Part shown: piece after piece, positions 1-12,197 of the stretch | Layout of the letters: each line of letters begins with the position of its first letter | Position numbering within the stretch: position 1 is the first letter of the stretch | Origin: Dipteris shenzhenensis | Lineage: Eukaryota > Polypodiophyta > Polypodiopsida > Gleicheniales | Reading direction: 5' to 3' (one strand) | NCBI GenBank assembly: GCA_047967505.1 | Contig: CM106539.1 | DNA length: 64,000 bases | The notes under the pieces: generated by a model | Database searches by the model: none | What the model saw: the letters and a program-made list of their open reading frames with translations, nothing else | Told to the model about the DNA's origin: nothing | Made by a program: the position numbers and the translations under genes

Positions 1-186
1 TTCTGCCCACAAGCACCTTGTCCTGGAGGAAATGAACTGCCTGCTATACCTATTGCTTGTGAGTTGGGGAAAGAAGAACCTTAACCGCCATGGGATTCGA
101 GGGTGCTACCATAGAGCCCCTCTGGCCAAACCAAGGGTCACCACCAAGGTTTTCTTTCGCCTTAACAAGTGCAAATGCTCCCGCTG

Positions 187-712
187 CAGGGAGGAAGAAG
201 AAAAGGGAGAAAAATGTCAGAGGGGGAGGTGGAGACAAGGCAGAGTGAGGGGGGGTAAGGATGGAAGAGGAAGGAGGGAGGCAAGGAGGGCAGAAAGTAG
301 AGAAGGAGGGGGGGAGGAGAAGGCAAGGAGGGAGAGAAGGCGAGGGCAAGAGGTGAAGAGGAGGCGGGAGAAGGAAGCCAGTGACAGGGGGAGGAGAGAA
401 AGAGGTAGAAAAGGGGGAGGGGGGAGGAGGTAGGGGTAGCAAGAGGCAGTAGGAGGCAGAGAAGGTGGCAAGGTAGGTGGTAGAGGCAGCAAAAGGAGGC
501 GAGGAGGGGCAACAGGGGAGGTGGAAGAAACAGCGGGGAGGGGAGGAGGAGGGGGAGCGGGGAGCGGGGAAGCAGTGAGGGGAGGTGAGGGGGGCAGTGT
601 AGGGAGACGAGGCGGGGGGAGGTAGGGAGGGTAGTCGAGGGGAGACGAGGAGGGGGGGCAGAGAGGTAGCAGAGGAGGTAGAGGGAAGAGGTGGGGGTAG
701 CAGGAGCAACGA
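187..712. repeat. Purine-only tract (GGA/GGGGA-rich), about 520 bp
   Basis: The + strand is almost wholly G and A for about 520 bases, with many runs of three to seven G. Pyrimidines are rare interruptions. Long frames on both strands here are low-complexity (Arg/Gly/Glu on +, Ser/Pro/Leu on minus) and are not genes. Such tracts can form triplex or G-quadruplex DNA; this is inference. Confidence 0.85.
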
Positions 713-724
713 GGTGATTCAATG

Positions 725-850
725 TTTTACCAAGTGGGTAAGGTCTCCTATGTCTTTAGATGACCCCTTCCAGCCCCTTCTTTCCTCACTATCTTCTTCC
801 ACTTCTTCCATCTTAAACCATCTCTTGGATGTGACCCACACATGTAGACT
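725..850 (-). mobile_element. Short LINE endonuclease-region relic
   Basis: The minus-strand reading (a WKKWKK..RKEGAGR-like string) and the DNA pattern (..CTTCCAGCCCC.TTTCTCA.T.TCTTCCA.TTCTTCCATC) resemble the LINE relic at about 62,550-62,640. Too short for firm placement. Confidence 0.4.
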
Positions 851-910
851 GTTAGTCAATTGAATACGAACCACCACCACCACCACCATATTATCTCCAG
901 ATATTGTCTC

Positions 911-1062
911 GAGGCGAGCTTTTTATAAGCTCGCAACCTTTGGTGAGATTTTGAATTTAAAATTATAGGAAAATCCTTAATCAAGGCTAGCTTTTTGTAA
1001 GCTCACAACTTTTGATTAGCTTTTGGATTTTATAATTAAAGGAAAATTATAGGAAAATCCTT
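911..1062. repeat. Two-copy AT-rich tandem repeat, each copy with a small hairpin
   Basis: Copy 1 starts with GCGAGCTTTTTATAAGCTCGC (8-bp perfect stem, 5-nt loop). Copy 2 starts with the weaker GGCTAGCTTTTTGTAAGCTCAC. Both continue with similar GATT(A)..ATTATAGGAAAATCCTT sequence. Confidence 0.6.
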
Positions 1063-1324
1063 CTATGTGAGCATTTCCACTTTTATTGAAAATGACATGT
1101 TGACGTGTGTCTACCCACATAAAAAATTCATCTTGGTCTAATCAAGCATCCCATCAACTACTTCACATCAGCATGCACATTATCTTTGCATGGGGGTTTG
1201 CTCTCCTCCCATAAGTAGCTTTTAGATCAATGGTGAAAATTTGCATTCAATATGATATCACCAAGTTTATATCAGCAATATGATATGAAAAATTTACAAT
1301 GCAAAAGTTCAAATCTTCTCAAAA

Positions 1325-1660
1325 TCCCCCAAAACTTACAATCATAAAGACTATTAAAGCCTCAAATATGGGTGCTGATTTGAGAGCATAACATTGGCAT
1401 GCCATGTGATTAAAACCTTGCCTTACATATAGATACATTGCAAAATTTGGGATCTTATTCTTTAAAAAAAAACTTACAACCACAAAAATTGACAAAGCCT
1501 CAAATATGGGTTGTGTAACATTTGATACATATTTGAGAGCATAATACTGATACAGTAGGTCTATTGGCAGATCATGTGATTGGAAACTCATCTTACATAT
1601 AAATACATTGTAAAAATTGGGATATTATTCTCAAAAATCCAAAAAATTTTACAATGAAAA
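1325..1660. repeat. Diverged two-copy tandem repeat, period about 138 bp
   Basis: AAAGCCTCAAATATGGGT occurs at about 1356 and 1494, each followed by TTTGAGAGCATAA, ATGTGATT and CTTACATATA.ATACATTG in the same order. No coding signal is seen. The span 1661-2263 shows nothing recognisable. Confidence 0.6.
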
Positions 1661-2263
1661 ACACCTATAGCCATCTTATGTCTTGAATCGAAAGGAAGAG
1701 GTCGAGAAATCACTCTCCCAAATGCAAGTCATTGCAATGATGAATAAAAAGAGTGACTTTCCTTGAGCTCCTCTTGCATGTTTTGAGCCACCAAGCATTT
1801 GTGGTGCCCAGATCTTTTGTAAGTCACAATGGGTATCTTAGCTTTTGGTGATATTGAAAAAGAAACTGGTGTTCCAAGTCCAGGACATAGAGTTTTGTAG
1901 GGTGGCGGGGTCTTGAAGATGTGAGAAGGAACATCCTTCTATGAGAAGGATGAAGGCACTGACTTCAATTTCCCTTCTAAGAGGTCTTTTGGGAATAGAA
2001 TCGGAATGATCGAATCTAGGATAGGATGATTCTGGGGGGAGGAGTTCAGATGAGGGCTTGGTCTAGAGAGATAAACCTGTGGACTTGGATTAAGGGGCCT
2101 TCAGGAACCACAATGCCTTCAGCATCTACCATCTAGAGAAGGCAATTGTCCAGTGAACCTGGATGAATGAAGGGCCATCAGACAAAGAGCTAAACCAGTA
2201 CTCAGGACCAGTACTCACAACACATATTTGGCATTAACAACCACCCCCCCCTCTCTCTCTCTA

Positions 2264-3302
2264 TGTAGTCTCCGATGATGACTCACGTGTCGTGGGGATC
2301 TTGCATGAATGCCAATAAAGTACTCCTCCAAGATACTATGCATTGAGAGCAATGCATGCAAATGCCATCCACTAGTGTCACTCTACCATTTCTAGTTATT
2401 GCAATCGAAATCCATAAGGAGAAGAAGGGGGAGGGGAGAGGGAGGTGCAAAAGAAGAGGGAGGGCAAAAGAAGAGGGAGGGGAGAGGGAGGTGGAGAAGG
2501 GAGAGGAGGAGGAGAAGAAGGAAAGAGGGCAAGAGAACATGGCATTCACAAAAGGCACTATGACAGAACAAGAGACAACTCCAAAGAGGAGAAGGAGAGC
2601 ATATTTAACCTATTAACCATGGACACCCAAAAAAAAAGAGAGGACATGTGGCAACTTGGAGGAGAAGAGCCTGCCATGTGTCACAAAGGAGGAGCTCTTG
2701 GATGGAGGCTTCAAGGGGGGAGGAGGTGGAAAGACAAGAGGCAGGCTTGGGGGAGGATGTGGAAAGACAAGAGGCAGCTTTAGGGGCAAGGAGGAGATAC
2801 AAGGTCAATGGAGTGGAGGAGATGGAAGGTCACCTTCAGGAGGAAGGAGGAGATGGAAGGTCACTTTCGATGGAAGGAGGAGATGGAAGGTTAATGAAAT
2901 GAAAGGAGGAGATCGAAGGTCTCAAAGCCATGGGTTAAGACTTAGCCAAATTTCAAAATCCAATCCAAGTATGCAAGGTGAATTGATTAGCAATTTAAGA
3001 ATCAAAGATCCACCTTCAGATGGGGAGTGGTTCAGGATGGTCATGCATCTTTGCCCATGCAAAGCATGGGTTCAATACTCGTGTATTCCAATGTGTGCAA
3101 CCAACAAGTGAAGACCAAAATCAACCCTTTGTCCCTTTATACATTCCACCTTTTGAAGGGAGGGCCAACCCTTTCCCTTTATACCACTTTCTTTCCTCAT
3201 TCTTTACAATAATTTTGGGCTCATTTGGCTCCAATTCACAATGCTACATCTATGAAGATGCCATGATCCATCAAATGACATTGCCAACTAATGCAATTAA
3301 CA
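2264..3302 (-). repeat. Left (3') LTR of the degenerate gypsy element, with an extra ~470-bp purine-rich block
   Basis: The ends 2264-2605 and about 3080-3302 match the right LTR in order. The block between (about 2606-3079) is absent from the right LTR. It contains a tandem motif GGAGGAGATGGAAGGT repeated at about 2814, 2846, 2876 and (GGAGGAGATCGAAGGT) 2905. The LTR ends with CA at 3302. Confidence 0.7.
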
Positions 3303-4210
3303 TGCCCCCCTTTCTGTTCTTGATCCAATCCCCCTGATTGTGAAAAGGTCATGTTCGTTGGAGTGTTATCGATGAAGATTGTTCCTTGTGTGCACTTGTG
3401 TGAAATTTTCCCGTTGTTGTGGAATTGTTGCTGGAAGAATGAATATTTCATCCGGTAGCACCGGATTCCATTGTAATTAGCATAGCATGGCTTGAGTGAT
3501 TGCAATGGCTAGATGTTGGGTGGATGGATTGGAGCTAAGCACTTGTGATCGTTCAAAGAAATAAGAAGAAAAAAAAAAACTATGGTTTAAGTTAGTAGGA
3601 AGAAGGTGTCGGCACGGTTGATGTAAGATCCTAGTGGTGTTAATGTTGGCAGAGTCAGTATAGTGTACTCTTAGGCTCCTCCTTAAGTTTGATATTTGAT
3701 TTGAGTGGAACTTTATTGGATTCTCTTCACATTGTGTCTTTGATAGGCCATGTTTAAATGTCCAGAGTTGTGCACGACGTTTTGTCTTGCTTCTCTGCAT
3801 TGAAGCTCTTTTGAAATCCATTTTATGGATTATATTTCATTGAGGCTTTTCTTGGAAGTCTTTTGGCCCGATAACGTTATGGCACCATCTCGAGCTTTAT
3901 TTTTTTGAGTCTGATAATACACCATAACAGACTCCTAAAATGATAACTATGGATGAAGAGGTTTAGAGCATATTTGTTCGAGGGAACCCCTCTAAATTAA
4001 AACTAATATTACATTGGGAGACTCAAATGCTTATTTGGGTAGAGGTTGGGTACTAGTGTTAATTGTAAAAAAGAAGAAGAATAGAAGAAATAAAAAAAGG
4101 AGGGAGAGTTAAAGTTAATCATAAAAAAGAAGAAGAATATAAGAAATAATAGAGTTAGCTAATGAAGGTGGGGTTAGTAAGCAAAAGGGAAAACGAATCT
4201 TTGAGGATCA

Positions 4211-4443
4211 CAAGAAACTCATCCAGTCCCATTTCGTTGTCTTCAAATTCACCCTGCAATTAATCTCATCCCTTGGAGCTGTTGGTTTAGAACCACTTGT
4301 TGCTCCGTATGTGAAGGAGTGCTTGAGGATATCGGGGGTTGATGTTGATGTGTCTTTAATTGGACACCGTACCTTTGTTAGTGAGGAGCTTCTTTCCATA
4401 GTAGCAACATGTTGTGAAGGGCTCCGGTACGTTTTATCATGGT
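4211..4443 (+). other. Unrecognised open stretch of about 77 codons
   Basis: The + strand reads open from about 4211 to a TAG at 4441, with strings such as LQLISSLGAVGLEPLVAPYV and LISHRTFVSEELLSI-like residues. There is no start codon and I recognise no family. It lies inside the degenerate gypsy element and may be chance. Confidence 0.2.
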
Positions 4444-4965
4444 AGGTTCTTATGCATCTACTCCATTTTTATGGGTAGGCTCTTGTGCTTCTACTACTAT
4501 GGAGTTGGATTGAATGTTGTACTGAAGGAGTGGTTTTGTATTTCCTTGTGCAATTCTTATTGGAATGTTATTATGTGACTTCCACTGTGTCTCTGGCATG
4601 GGTGGTGTGACATGTGTAGCTATCACAAAGCTTGATGTTGAATTTCTTACCAAGGAAGGTTCTTGTTTAGCCCCCAAAGTAGATTCCATTCTTTTCATGG
4701 CAAGTTCTTATGTTACTCTCTCTTTTTTGGAGATAGGTTCTTGTGTAACTGCCATTTGCATTTAAGATGATGCAGTAAATTCAACGTCATCTCGATAGAG
4801 TAGTGGTCGAGTAGTGTAACTACTTAGTAGGAGGTAGAGAATGGTTTTTGTGTGTGATCCTCCTTTATTGGTGCTTTTCCCTTGTCTTTGTGAGCAGGTT
4901 CTTGTGGTTCAACCTTTTTCAAGGTAGGTTCTTGTGGTTCTACTCTCCAATCTTTGCCTTGGTTT
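4443..4965. repeat. Degenerate repeat of GTAGGTTCTTGTG..TCTACT
   Basis: Variants of (T)AGGTTCTTGTG(G/C)TTCTACT occur at about 4443, 4474, 4658, 4702, 4734, 4890 and 4924. On the minus strand they give repeated QEPT/QEPA-like peptides, so this is probably a decayed repeat-bearing coding region. Confidence 0.5.
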
Positions 4966-5989
4966 TTCATAGTCAGTAGGCTTGAATTTGACGGTTGCCT
5001 CTCATTTGTTGTTGATGATGATTTTAGAGGCTTTGGTCTCCATTATTTCTTCTGTTCTTTATTGAATGAATCAACCCATCAAGATGTACTATTCAGTACC
5101 AATTGGCCCATCATTCAAGCATCGACATCAACATCCTCTTCCACTTCCACTTCTCAACCTCTGCACGAACCTCACCAACAAATAAAACAAAGATGAAGAG
5201 CAACCAAGAAGTGTCAAAACGACTCCATCCAACAAGAAAGGTGCAATAAAATTGGGTTTCCACAGAAGTACTAGAGGCCCAGGGATATTACCTTGGAAAC
5301 ACTTATATTTGGGTCCCCAAGGTATTACGTGCATCAAGACCACACCCATCATCTTTAGGCAATATCGACATTGTGTATCACCAAACAACCCTTTGTGACT
5401 ATCTTGGATCTAGCTTTTACCAAGAATTGCGGCTTCCATTAAGGTACCTATAGGAGTTTCACAAAATTTGCAAGGCACAACATGATTGTCCATGGAAACA
5501 TTCAACATTAAAGGACCAATAACCTTCATTGAGGTACCTCCTATGGATTGAATTTCAGAATCACTGACTTGAAAGAGTACCTGGCCAAGATGTTTTAATG
5601 TTTCCCAAGAGATGAGGTTGTTGCTTGCTCAACCATCTGCCAAGGCCTATATTCAGCATATTGCACCTGCTGATGATAGCTCTACCCAAAGTTGAGATGG
5701 AGTAATATTTATCTCCTTAGTATCAATGGGAATTATCGATTGCAAGTTCAACTTGATTCGCTATTGCAGCCAATGTATGTATCCAATTTCTTGAGAGTAT
5801 TCTAACTCTAGTAAAGGGATCACACCAAGAGTCTTCAAGACTCTTTCTATTGTCCTCTTCCTTAAGTGTTGAATACATTTACCGATAACCTATTGGTGGT
5901 GTTAGATCTAGCTGCAAATAGATTCCCCGACATAGGGTGAGCCTTCCAAGTTTGGAGATCTGCCTGCATGACTTGCTCATCCTCACATA

Positions 5990-6310
5990 AATATATTATA
6001 TTTGAGCTCCAATCATGGACCTATCCTACAGTCGCATGAAAGGTCTACCCAATATGATGTCATAGCCATTTGGTTGGTTGGTTGGGGAAGTGCATTACAA
6101 TAAACCACACTCAGTAGGTTAAATCAAAAGTCTTAATCTTGATATCCCTTAGAACTCCTACTGGTTGGGCTATTGCTCCATCAGCTAATTTGACTATGAG
6201 GCTTGTGCTATCCATTTTAGGTCATCCCCACTTGGCCCAACACTACTTAGTGGCTATTCTTCCACCTGCTCCTCCATCCAAGGTTGTCATTACTTGTATA
6301 TCATGATATG
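5990..6310 (-). pseudogene. Aspartic protease-type relic of the degenerate gypsy element
   Basis: The minus strand reads TTLDGGAGGRIATK near 6290, then SLIVKLADGAIAQPVGVLRDIKI near 6180, then PNGYDIILGRPFMR near 6040. This order (DGGA, ADG..QP.G.L.D, and a GRPF-type end) fits the retropepsin region of plant gypsy elements. Stops occur between the blocks. Confidence 0.65.
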
Positions 6311-6399
6311 ATATGGGTATTATTGCATTTGTATCATCACTTTTGAAGTACTAGCCCAATTTGTTGACAGGTACCTTAGGAAAGTGTTGGAGGTCATTT

Positions 6400-7440
6400 G
6401 GGGATTTGAATATCTCATGTGATTAGTGGACTCAAGGGCTACTATTTGTCCATTCATCGATCCAAAAGGTCTCTCCATAGAGTGGGATTACCTTGGAATT
6501 GTGTCACGATGGGCATCTTGATCTCTATGGATAGGAATGCAGCTAATCCTACGATGTCTTGAGGCCTAGTGATAGGGTGCCAACCTATCTATCTCGGATC
6601 TTCTAAGCCATAGAAAGACATTTTGTCATCCTCCTTTAGCTGTTGCAAGGCATGGTCTTCTTCAAACATCTGTTGCATTAGTGTAGACCATTCCATTGAA
6701 GAGCATGAGGTAATTTTCTCATCCACTCTTTCGAGCACTTGCAAGGATTTAGAGGCTTCGCTAATTGCTATGTGCCTCGGATAGATTGTATCAGCTCCCT
6801 TGCTTTCCTTGAGTCATTCCTCAAACCTTTCTTGGCACTTGTGCACCAATTTTTGTGCCTCAAAAATGCATTGTTTCTCTACCAAAGGGTTCGGGTATTC
6901 ATCATGACTTTAAGTCACTGTGGCTCTAACTTGGAAAGGGGTTCTTAGTGGTTCCTTGACTTGTTTGGGAGGAGAATTAATCAGGACTCCATTTGAGGGA
7001 CTACCACTAGAAGAAGATAAGGTGGCTAGGGTGGTAGTGTCTTCAACAAACCTATCCTGGATGATGACCCTATCATGGCCCTTTCCAATCTTAGTGGCAC
7101 TTTTAGCATTTCCATGCGTAGATGGAGTTGCTTCTCTAGGTTGTGATGTAATAGCCTTATCTCTTTTGGTATGCTTACAAATTTTTTTGTTGAACGCCCT
7201 AGCTTGGGCCCTTATAATTACATTTAAGGATACCAAGGACACTTGGCCTCTCTCAATGTTGAGAAGTTTAAGCCTTGCATTCTTAGGTGTAGTAGCTGGC
7301 ACTATTGGTCTCCACATTGAGCAATTTGGTCAACTCCACATCTAGTGCACAATGGTGCTTGTGTGTTTGGCTAGTGCAGATGGGGTGTCCCTAGAGGGAC
7401 AATCTTTCAAGGAATGAGGACCATGACACGTATAGCGTCA
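6400..7440 (-). pseudogene. Gag-linker relic with a damaged zinc knuckle
   Basis: Near 7430 the minus strand reads RYTCHGPHSLKDC, a CX2CX3HX4C knuckle whose first Cys codon has become Arg. Downstream lies an open frame (7317-6910, 135 aa, Lys/Ser/Thr-rich). Next, at about 6740-6400, come fragments such as GWHPITRPQDIVGLAAFL. The order gag-linker-protease on the minus strand agrees with the LTR/PBS orientation. Confidence 0.5.
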
Positions 7441-7766
7441 AATCGCTAGTCTCCTTGTCAAGATGTTCATATCTCTTGCATTTTGAGAGATAGAAGCCAT
7501 TTGGTAGCTTGGGATTTGCTATCACACATACCTTAGAAATCACCTAAACTACATTTCTACAAACTTTGAACACTCAAGAACATCAAAACTACTTCAAAAT
7601 CACTCCAAACGACTTCCAACACCTCTCTTTCACTCACAACTTCCTATACACCAAAAACCAACAACTTTTCACTGAGCTTACTTAGCATTGGGCAAAGAAG
7701 GCATAACAAGAGAAGTAAATTCAATAAAAAATCACACCTCGAAATCCTTGGCATTGGTGCCAAAAA

Positions 7767-8281
7767 TGTATGGTCTCGGATGGTGACTCACGTGTTGTGG
7801 GAATCTTGTAGGAACACCAATGGAGTACTCCTCCAAGCTACTCTAAGTTGAGAGCAATGCATGCAAATGCCATCCACTAGTCTCACTCTAGCAACTTCCG
7901 GCTTATTGCAATCGTGAATCCATAAGGAGAAGAAGGGAGAGGGAAGAGGGAGGTGGAGAAGGGAGAGGAGGGAAAGAAGAAGGAAAGAGGCAAAGAGAAC
8001 ATGGCATTCACAAAAGGCACTATGAGAGAACAAGAGATAACTTCAAAGAGGAGAAGGAGAGCTTATATTCCAATATGTGCAACCAACAAGTGAAGACCAA
8101 CGCTAACCCTTTGGCCTTTTATACATGCCACCTTTTGAAGGAAGGTCCAAACCTATTCCCTTCATACCACTCTCTTTCCTCATTCTTTACAATCATCTTG
8201 GGCCCATTTGGCTCCAAGGCACAATGCTAACTCTATGGACATGCCAAGATCCATGAAGTGGCATTGCCAACTAATGTAGTT

Positions 8282-8285
<4 letters not shown>
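7767..8285 (-). repeat. Right (5') LTR of the degenerate gypsy element
   Basis: It begins TGTATGGTCTCGGATGGTGAC and is about 519 bp long. It aligns with the outer parts of 2264-3302, including CACTAGT.TCACTCTA.C, the GGAGAAGAAGGG purine stretch and the CATTTGGCTCCAA stretch. Its right end merges into a (CT)n microsatellite, so the last base is approximate. Confidence 0.65.
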
Positions 8286-8348
<63 letters not shown>

Positions 8349-8360
8349 CCCCCCCCCCCC
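8284..8360. repeat. Compound (CT)n(CA)n(C)n microsatellite
   Basis: A run of CT, then about 14 CA units, then a C run, followed by CT-rich sequence to about 8490. The + frame across it is low-complexity. Confidence 0.95.
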
Positions 8361-8499
8361 TATCTCCTACTCTTCCACTCTCTCTCCCTCACACACCTCT
8401 TCTATTCTCTCACCCCTTTCTCTCCCTTAGACCCTCCTACTACTCTCCCTCGTACACATCTCCTACTCTCTCAATATCTCTTCCCCATAGTGTCAATAT

Positions 8500-10404
8500 G
8501 GCCACCTCTCTCAACCCACATTTTAAACACACTAGAATGGACAAATGAAGTTCCATAATGAAAAAAAGTCAATGTAAATGTGAAGGAAAGCAAGCTTGAT
8601 TTGCAAGATTTAAGTCCATGTCTTGAGCCATGTTCATGTGGTGAAACCTTAGCTTGAGTCCCATTTTTGTCTTTAAAAACCAGCAATGCAACCCTTCTAA
8701 TGCTTCTCTTTATTTGACCTATCCTTTCTTAAAACCTTGTGTGGAACCATTGCAAAAGGTTGCATTGTAACCCAAGATATCAGACTTAAACTCTGAGCAA
8801 TCCAAACATTATTTTGGTCCTTTAGATTGTGACATAAAGAAAATTGAGAGGAGAAGGTGAGTGCTCTTTACTATCTTAAACATAGAGGAAGAGGTTAAGA
8901 GTTTGGGAGGTGTTTGGGTTTGTGAGGAGACTTCTAGAAAAGTTTTTTTTTTTGGAAGGGATAAAAGTTACACAAGCTTTAAGGCCCGCCAGAGTAAGGG
9001 GGGCCACCAAAAGGCAACTCGATACCTGCCACGTGAGTAATTACCCTAGGTGGTGGTGGGGACAAGAAGGCAGCTAGTGGAAGAGAGTGGGGATCACTGG
9101 AGATCTCTCCACCAATGAGAGGCCAATATGGAATTCTCCATTTTTTTAATGCTCAGACCTTCCTATTAGATAGTTTCCCAATATTTATAGTTAGCAAATA
9201 TTTCTTAAGGCCTGATGTGAGAGGTCTTTTGAGTCCAAATCTCCCTTGATGCCTTGAGATAGATTCATCAAGAAAATTGGGGGGAGTCTCACACGTTTGA
9301 GGCACTTGACCACATCCTACTGATGAGACATGTAAGCCTTAGCTCTCAATCAAATTCAAATTGATAAGGTAGATTAGCTATTAGCAAGTGTGGGAGCTTC
9401 ACAATAGCTTTGAGGCACTTGGCCATCCTCCTCTACTATGATGAATCTTTGAGGCATTAGTTCATCCTCATATGAATGTACTTGTAAGACAGTTGTGTAG
9501 CCAAGATCTAAACTTGATCTAGATTCATAAAGCAAATCAGCTACTAGTGGTATCAGAACTAGAGTAGTTCATTCTTCTATTAAAGTTATTACTATCCACT
9601 CAAACTAACAATCCACCTCTAGATGTTATTACTATGGTACTACATTCTATTTAGTCAATCCAATTTTATCCACCAAGAAGTTCATGAGTCATGCTATTTG
9701 AGTGTATAGATAGAGCATGAGTCTGGTTGCCCGACTAATGATGCCTCACCCCTTGCATATTCATATGGTTGAGATGTGGAAGAGGATCAAGCCCAGCTAT
9801 AGATGGTCAAAGATCACTAGTTGGTTCCTCTTCAACTAGAGAGCAATGAATTAGACATTTCCAATCAAGGATTCATTAAGAAACCAAATCTTGATGCCAT
9901 CTAGGTAAGTTCTTTATGCAAAAACAGGATGGTAGGTAGACCTTAGGTTCTAGAGGGTAGGTCATTTATATGCTAAGTCATCAACCTGGGTTGTAGATTT
10001 TTAAGGGGGGCCACAAGATATGGTAATCCCCCACATACAACCATCATGGGTGAAGAGGATGGGCGCCACATGGATCTCATGTGGCTTTGCCAAATGTCAT
10101 CGCATGTGCACTGCAGTCATCACATCACTCAATGTAGGGTTATTCCAATCAACAAATGCAAGTATCGCACTTAATGCATGTGTTTATGCATTTTAAGGAT
10201 GCATTTTGATTGGGTATACTATGTTTATGTGCCATATAGAATGAGGTTGAGGCCCTAGTTTCTATGAGAGTCCTCTAGGAGGTTTCTCGCCTCACCTCCT
10301 CAATTAGGGCTAGGTGTATGATGGATTCATTGTCCATTTTGAAGTCAATTGCTACATTTTCATATGTGCACTCTCCATCTCCTAGGAGATCTTTTAGCTA
10401 GTGA
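8500..10404. other. Non-coding flank; possible old LTR/PBS remnant near 9547
   Basis: No credible coding region is seen. AGTGGTATCAGAACTAGAG at about 9546 resembles the tRNA-iMet primer-binding site that follows plant LTRs. Before it are diverged repeats of GAGGCACTTG.CCA (about 9298 and 9412), suggesting a decayed + strand LTR. This is weak. Confidence 0.3.
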
Positions 10405-10625
10405 TTTATTATACCTATGCATGTGTGGAGGACGTCGTAGTATAGTGATCCTCCACCATGTACCTATGTATGTGTGTGTATGGATGACATTACAGTATTG
10501 TGAGGCTCCACCATCTTTTCTTCATGAACGAAAATAGAAGCTATGAAAGATCTATAGAGAATGTGGAGAGTGTCATAGTCTATACTGAGCCTCCACCATC
10601 TTCCCTTTCATGAAAGATGTGTAGT
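10405..10625. repeat. Three diverged repeats ending in CTCCACCAT
   Basis: GTGGAGGACGTCGTAGTATAG..CCTCCACCAT (about 10423), GTATGGATGACATTACAGTATTG..GCTCCACCATCTT (about 10479) and TGTGGAGAGTGTCATAGTCTATACTGAGCCTCCACCATCTT (about 10560) share one pattern. No coding signal. Confidence 0.5.
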
Positions 10626-10796
10626 AGCTTTGCTCCTCTTCTTTTATCCATCGTGCCCATGAGGAGCTCAAGCTACCAATGATTTTTTTGTTTCGCTAGA
10701 GTTAGAGATATGATATACACCTCTAGTTCCCCCAATAGGGGTGTACTCCCATGCTATTCAGTCTCATTCTTTGTCCTTCCTTAGGTGTTAATAAAC

Positions 10797-10797
<1 letters not shown>

Positions 10798-10833
<36 letters not shown>
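10798..10833. repeat. (CT)n microsatellite
   Basis: Eighteen or so CT units. The flanking + frame (10751-11131) is Leu/Ser-rich low complexity and is not called a gene. The span 10840-11790 holds nothing I recognise. Confidence 0.9.
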
Positions 10834-10838
<5 letters not shown>

Positions 10839-11794
10839 CACAGTTTGCCTCGACTCCTCTCTCTCTTCTCTCCATGTCATTCTCCCTCCTTGCTTTGCTT
10901 GATCCTCTCCTGCGTCTTGTTGCACCTAATCCTTCCATCCCAACCCTCCCCCCTATTGGCCTTATCCTCTCGCAGCCTACTCCTCATTGCATCATGCCCT
11001 TGGCTTCGCTTGAGGCTCTCTCTACACTGTGCTCTACTCTAGCCCTCCGGCCCCCCGTGCTTCACTCAATCCCCGCCCATTGTTTTGGTCTTTGGGATAC
11101 GCTACAAATAGGTAGAATCAAACAAAGATGATGGACTTGGAAGGCTATGTTGGAAAATGTTTTATTACAATACTTTATTAATGAAGTGGAAAGGAAATTT
11201 CCAAACAACCAACAAACTTATTTTCCTCCATTCTAGCTTTGTTGGGTAAATGTTGATCCCCTTTGAAGGCATCAATAGCGCAACATCTTGATCTATTGGA
11301 AGAGAAAGACCAGAGGCTAATATTGAAGCTCCTAAACATTGAGTTAAACCTATTGATTGACCACTACTGAAAGAGAAATCCCAATGGCCTTGAGAAAGCT
11401 ACCCTGGTTTTCCTTTGGCTAGACCTATTGGTCATGTTTTGGATGCCTTTTTCAAGTCAAACAAGCATGCTTATTTGATGCGACTAGTGAGAAGAGGGAT
11501 TGGGAAAGAGCGATGGATAGGTGAGAGTAAGGAGAAAGGAATTAAGAGCCCACAGGGAGTAGAAAAAGAGGGAGGTCAAGATGAACACTTGGAGAATAAG
11601 AGAAGAATTAAGAAGATCAAGCACCAACGATGGGAGTTAGCTCTAGGGCCCTAGGGGAGTGATAACAAAAGGAGGAGGGAGGGTAGAATGAAGGGCTAAC
11701 AAGGCTAGAAACAAAAGAGGGGGGGCCAACGTTTGTGAAGACCATGATCCACAAGACAAGGCAAGACAAACTTCAAGAGAAGGATTAAAAAATA

Positions 11795-12195
11795 GGCAAG
11801 ACGGGGGTTATGCACGTGAACCACCAACCCTTTGGTGGCACGACTTGAGACTAAAAGAGAATGGGCAGCATGGGGGTTATGCACCTGAACCACCGACCCT
11901 TTGGTGGAACGACTTGAGACTAAAAGAGAATGAAGGCTTAAAGGAAAGATACAGATTGGTTGGAGAGCAAGGGTGAACAATGTCGTACATTAAAGGAGTG
12001 AGGGTCTTGAGGATAGCCTCAAGGCTACCTAATCAACTCACAACTAGCTAAAAGACTAAAAACTAAAAGAGGGTTGAATGAAGGCTTAGAGGAAAGAATC
12101 AGATTGGAGAGTAGGGTGAACAATGTCATACATTGAAGGAGTGTGGGCTGTGAGGACAGCCTCAAGGCTACCTGAACAACACACATCTAGCTAAA
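11795..12195. repeat. Two sets of tandem repeats (periods about 69 and 148 bp)
   Basis: GGGGGTTATGCAC.TGAACCACC.ACCCTTTGGTGG occurs at 11803 and 11872. GAATGAAGGCTTA..GGAAAGA..CAGATTGG..AACAATGTC.TACATT, followed by AGCCTCAAGGCTACCT, occurs from 11928 and from 12076. They abut the broken 3' edge of the L1 relic. Confidence 0.75.
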
Positions 12196-12197
12196 GA

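Larger units (their letters stand above)
2264..8285 (-). mobile_element. Degenerate gypsy-type LTR retrotransposon (pol mostly gone), minus strand
   Basis: Two related LTRs (2264-3302 and 7767-about 8285) flank about 4.5 kb. On the minus strand the right LTR is followed by TTTTTGGCACCAATGCCAAGG (7744-7766), close to the PBS of Athila/Tat-type plant gypsy elements. A polypurine tract AGAAAGGGGGGCA precedes the left LTR at 3303-3315. Inside, the minus strand carries a gag zinc-knuckle relic (about 7430), a Ser/Thr-rich linker frame (6910-7317) and an aspartic protease-type relic (about 5990-6310). I found no RT, RNase H or integrase, so it is a deletion derivative or a non-autonomous element. 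Both flanks are CT-rich, so it probably landed in a CT microsatellite. Confidence 0.7.

Noticed and set aside
50-709. 219-codon minus-strand frame rich in Ser, Pro and Leu
   Set aside because: It is the complement of the purine tract; low complexity explains the lack of stops.
8258-8548. Frame with Ser-Leu and Thr-His runs
   Set aside because: It translates a CT/CA microsatellite.
10751-11131. 126-codon Leu/Ser-rich + frame
   Set aside because: It starts in a CT repeat and has no recognisable domain.
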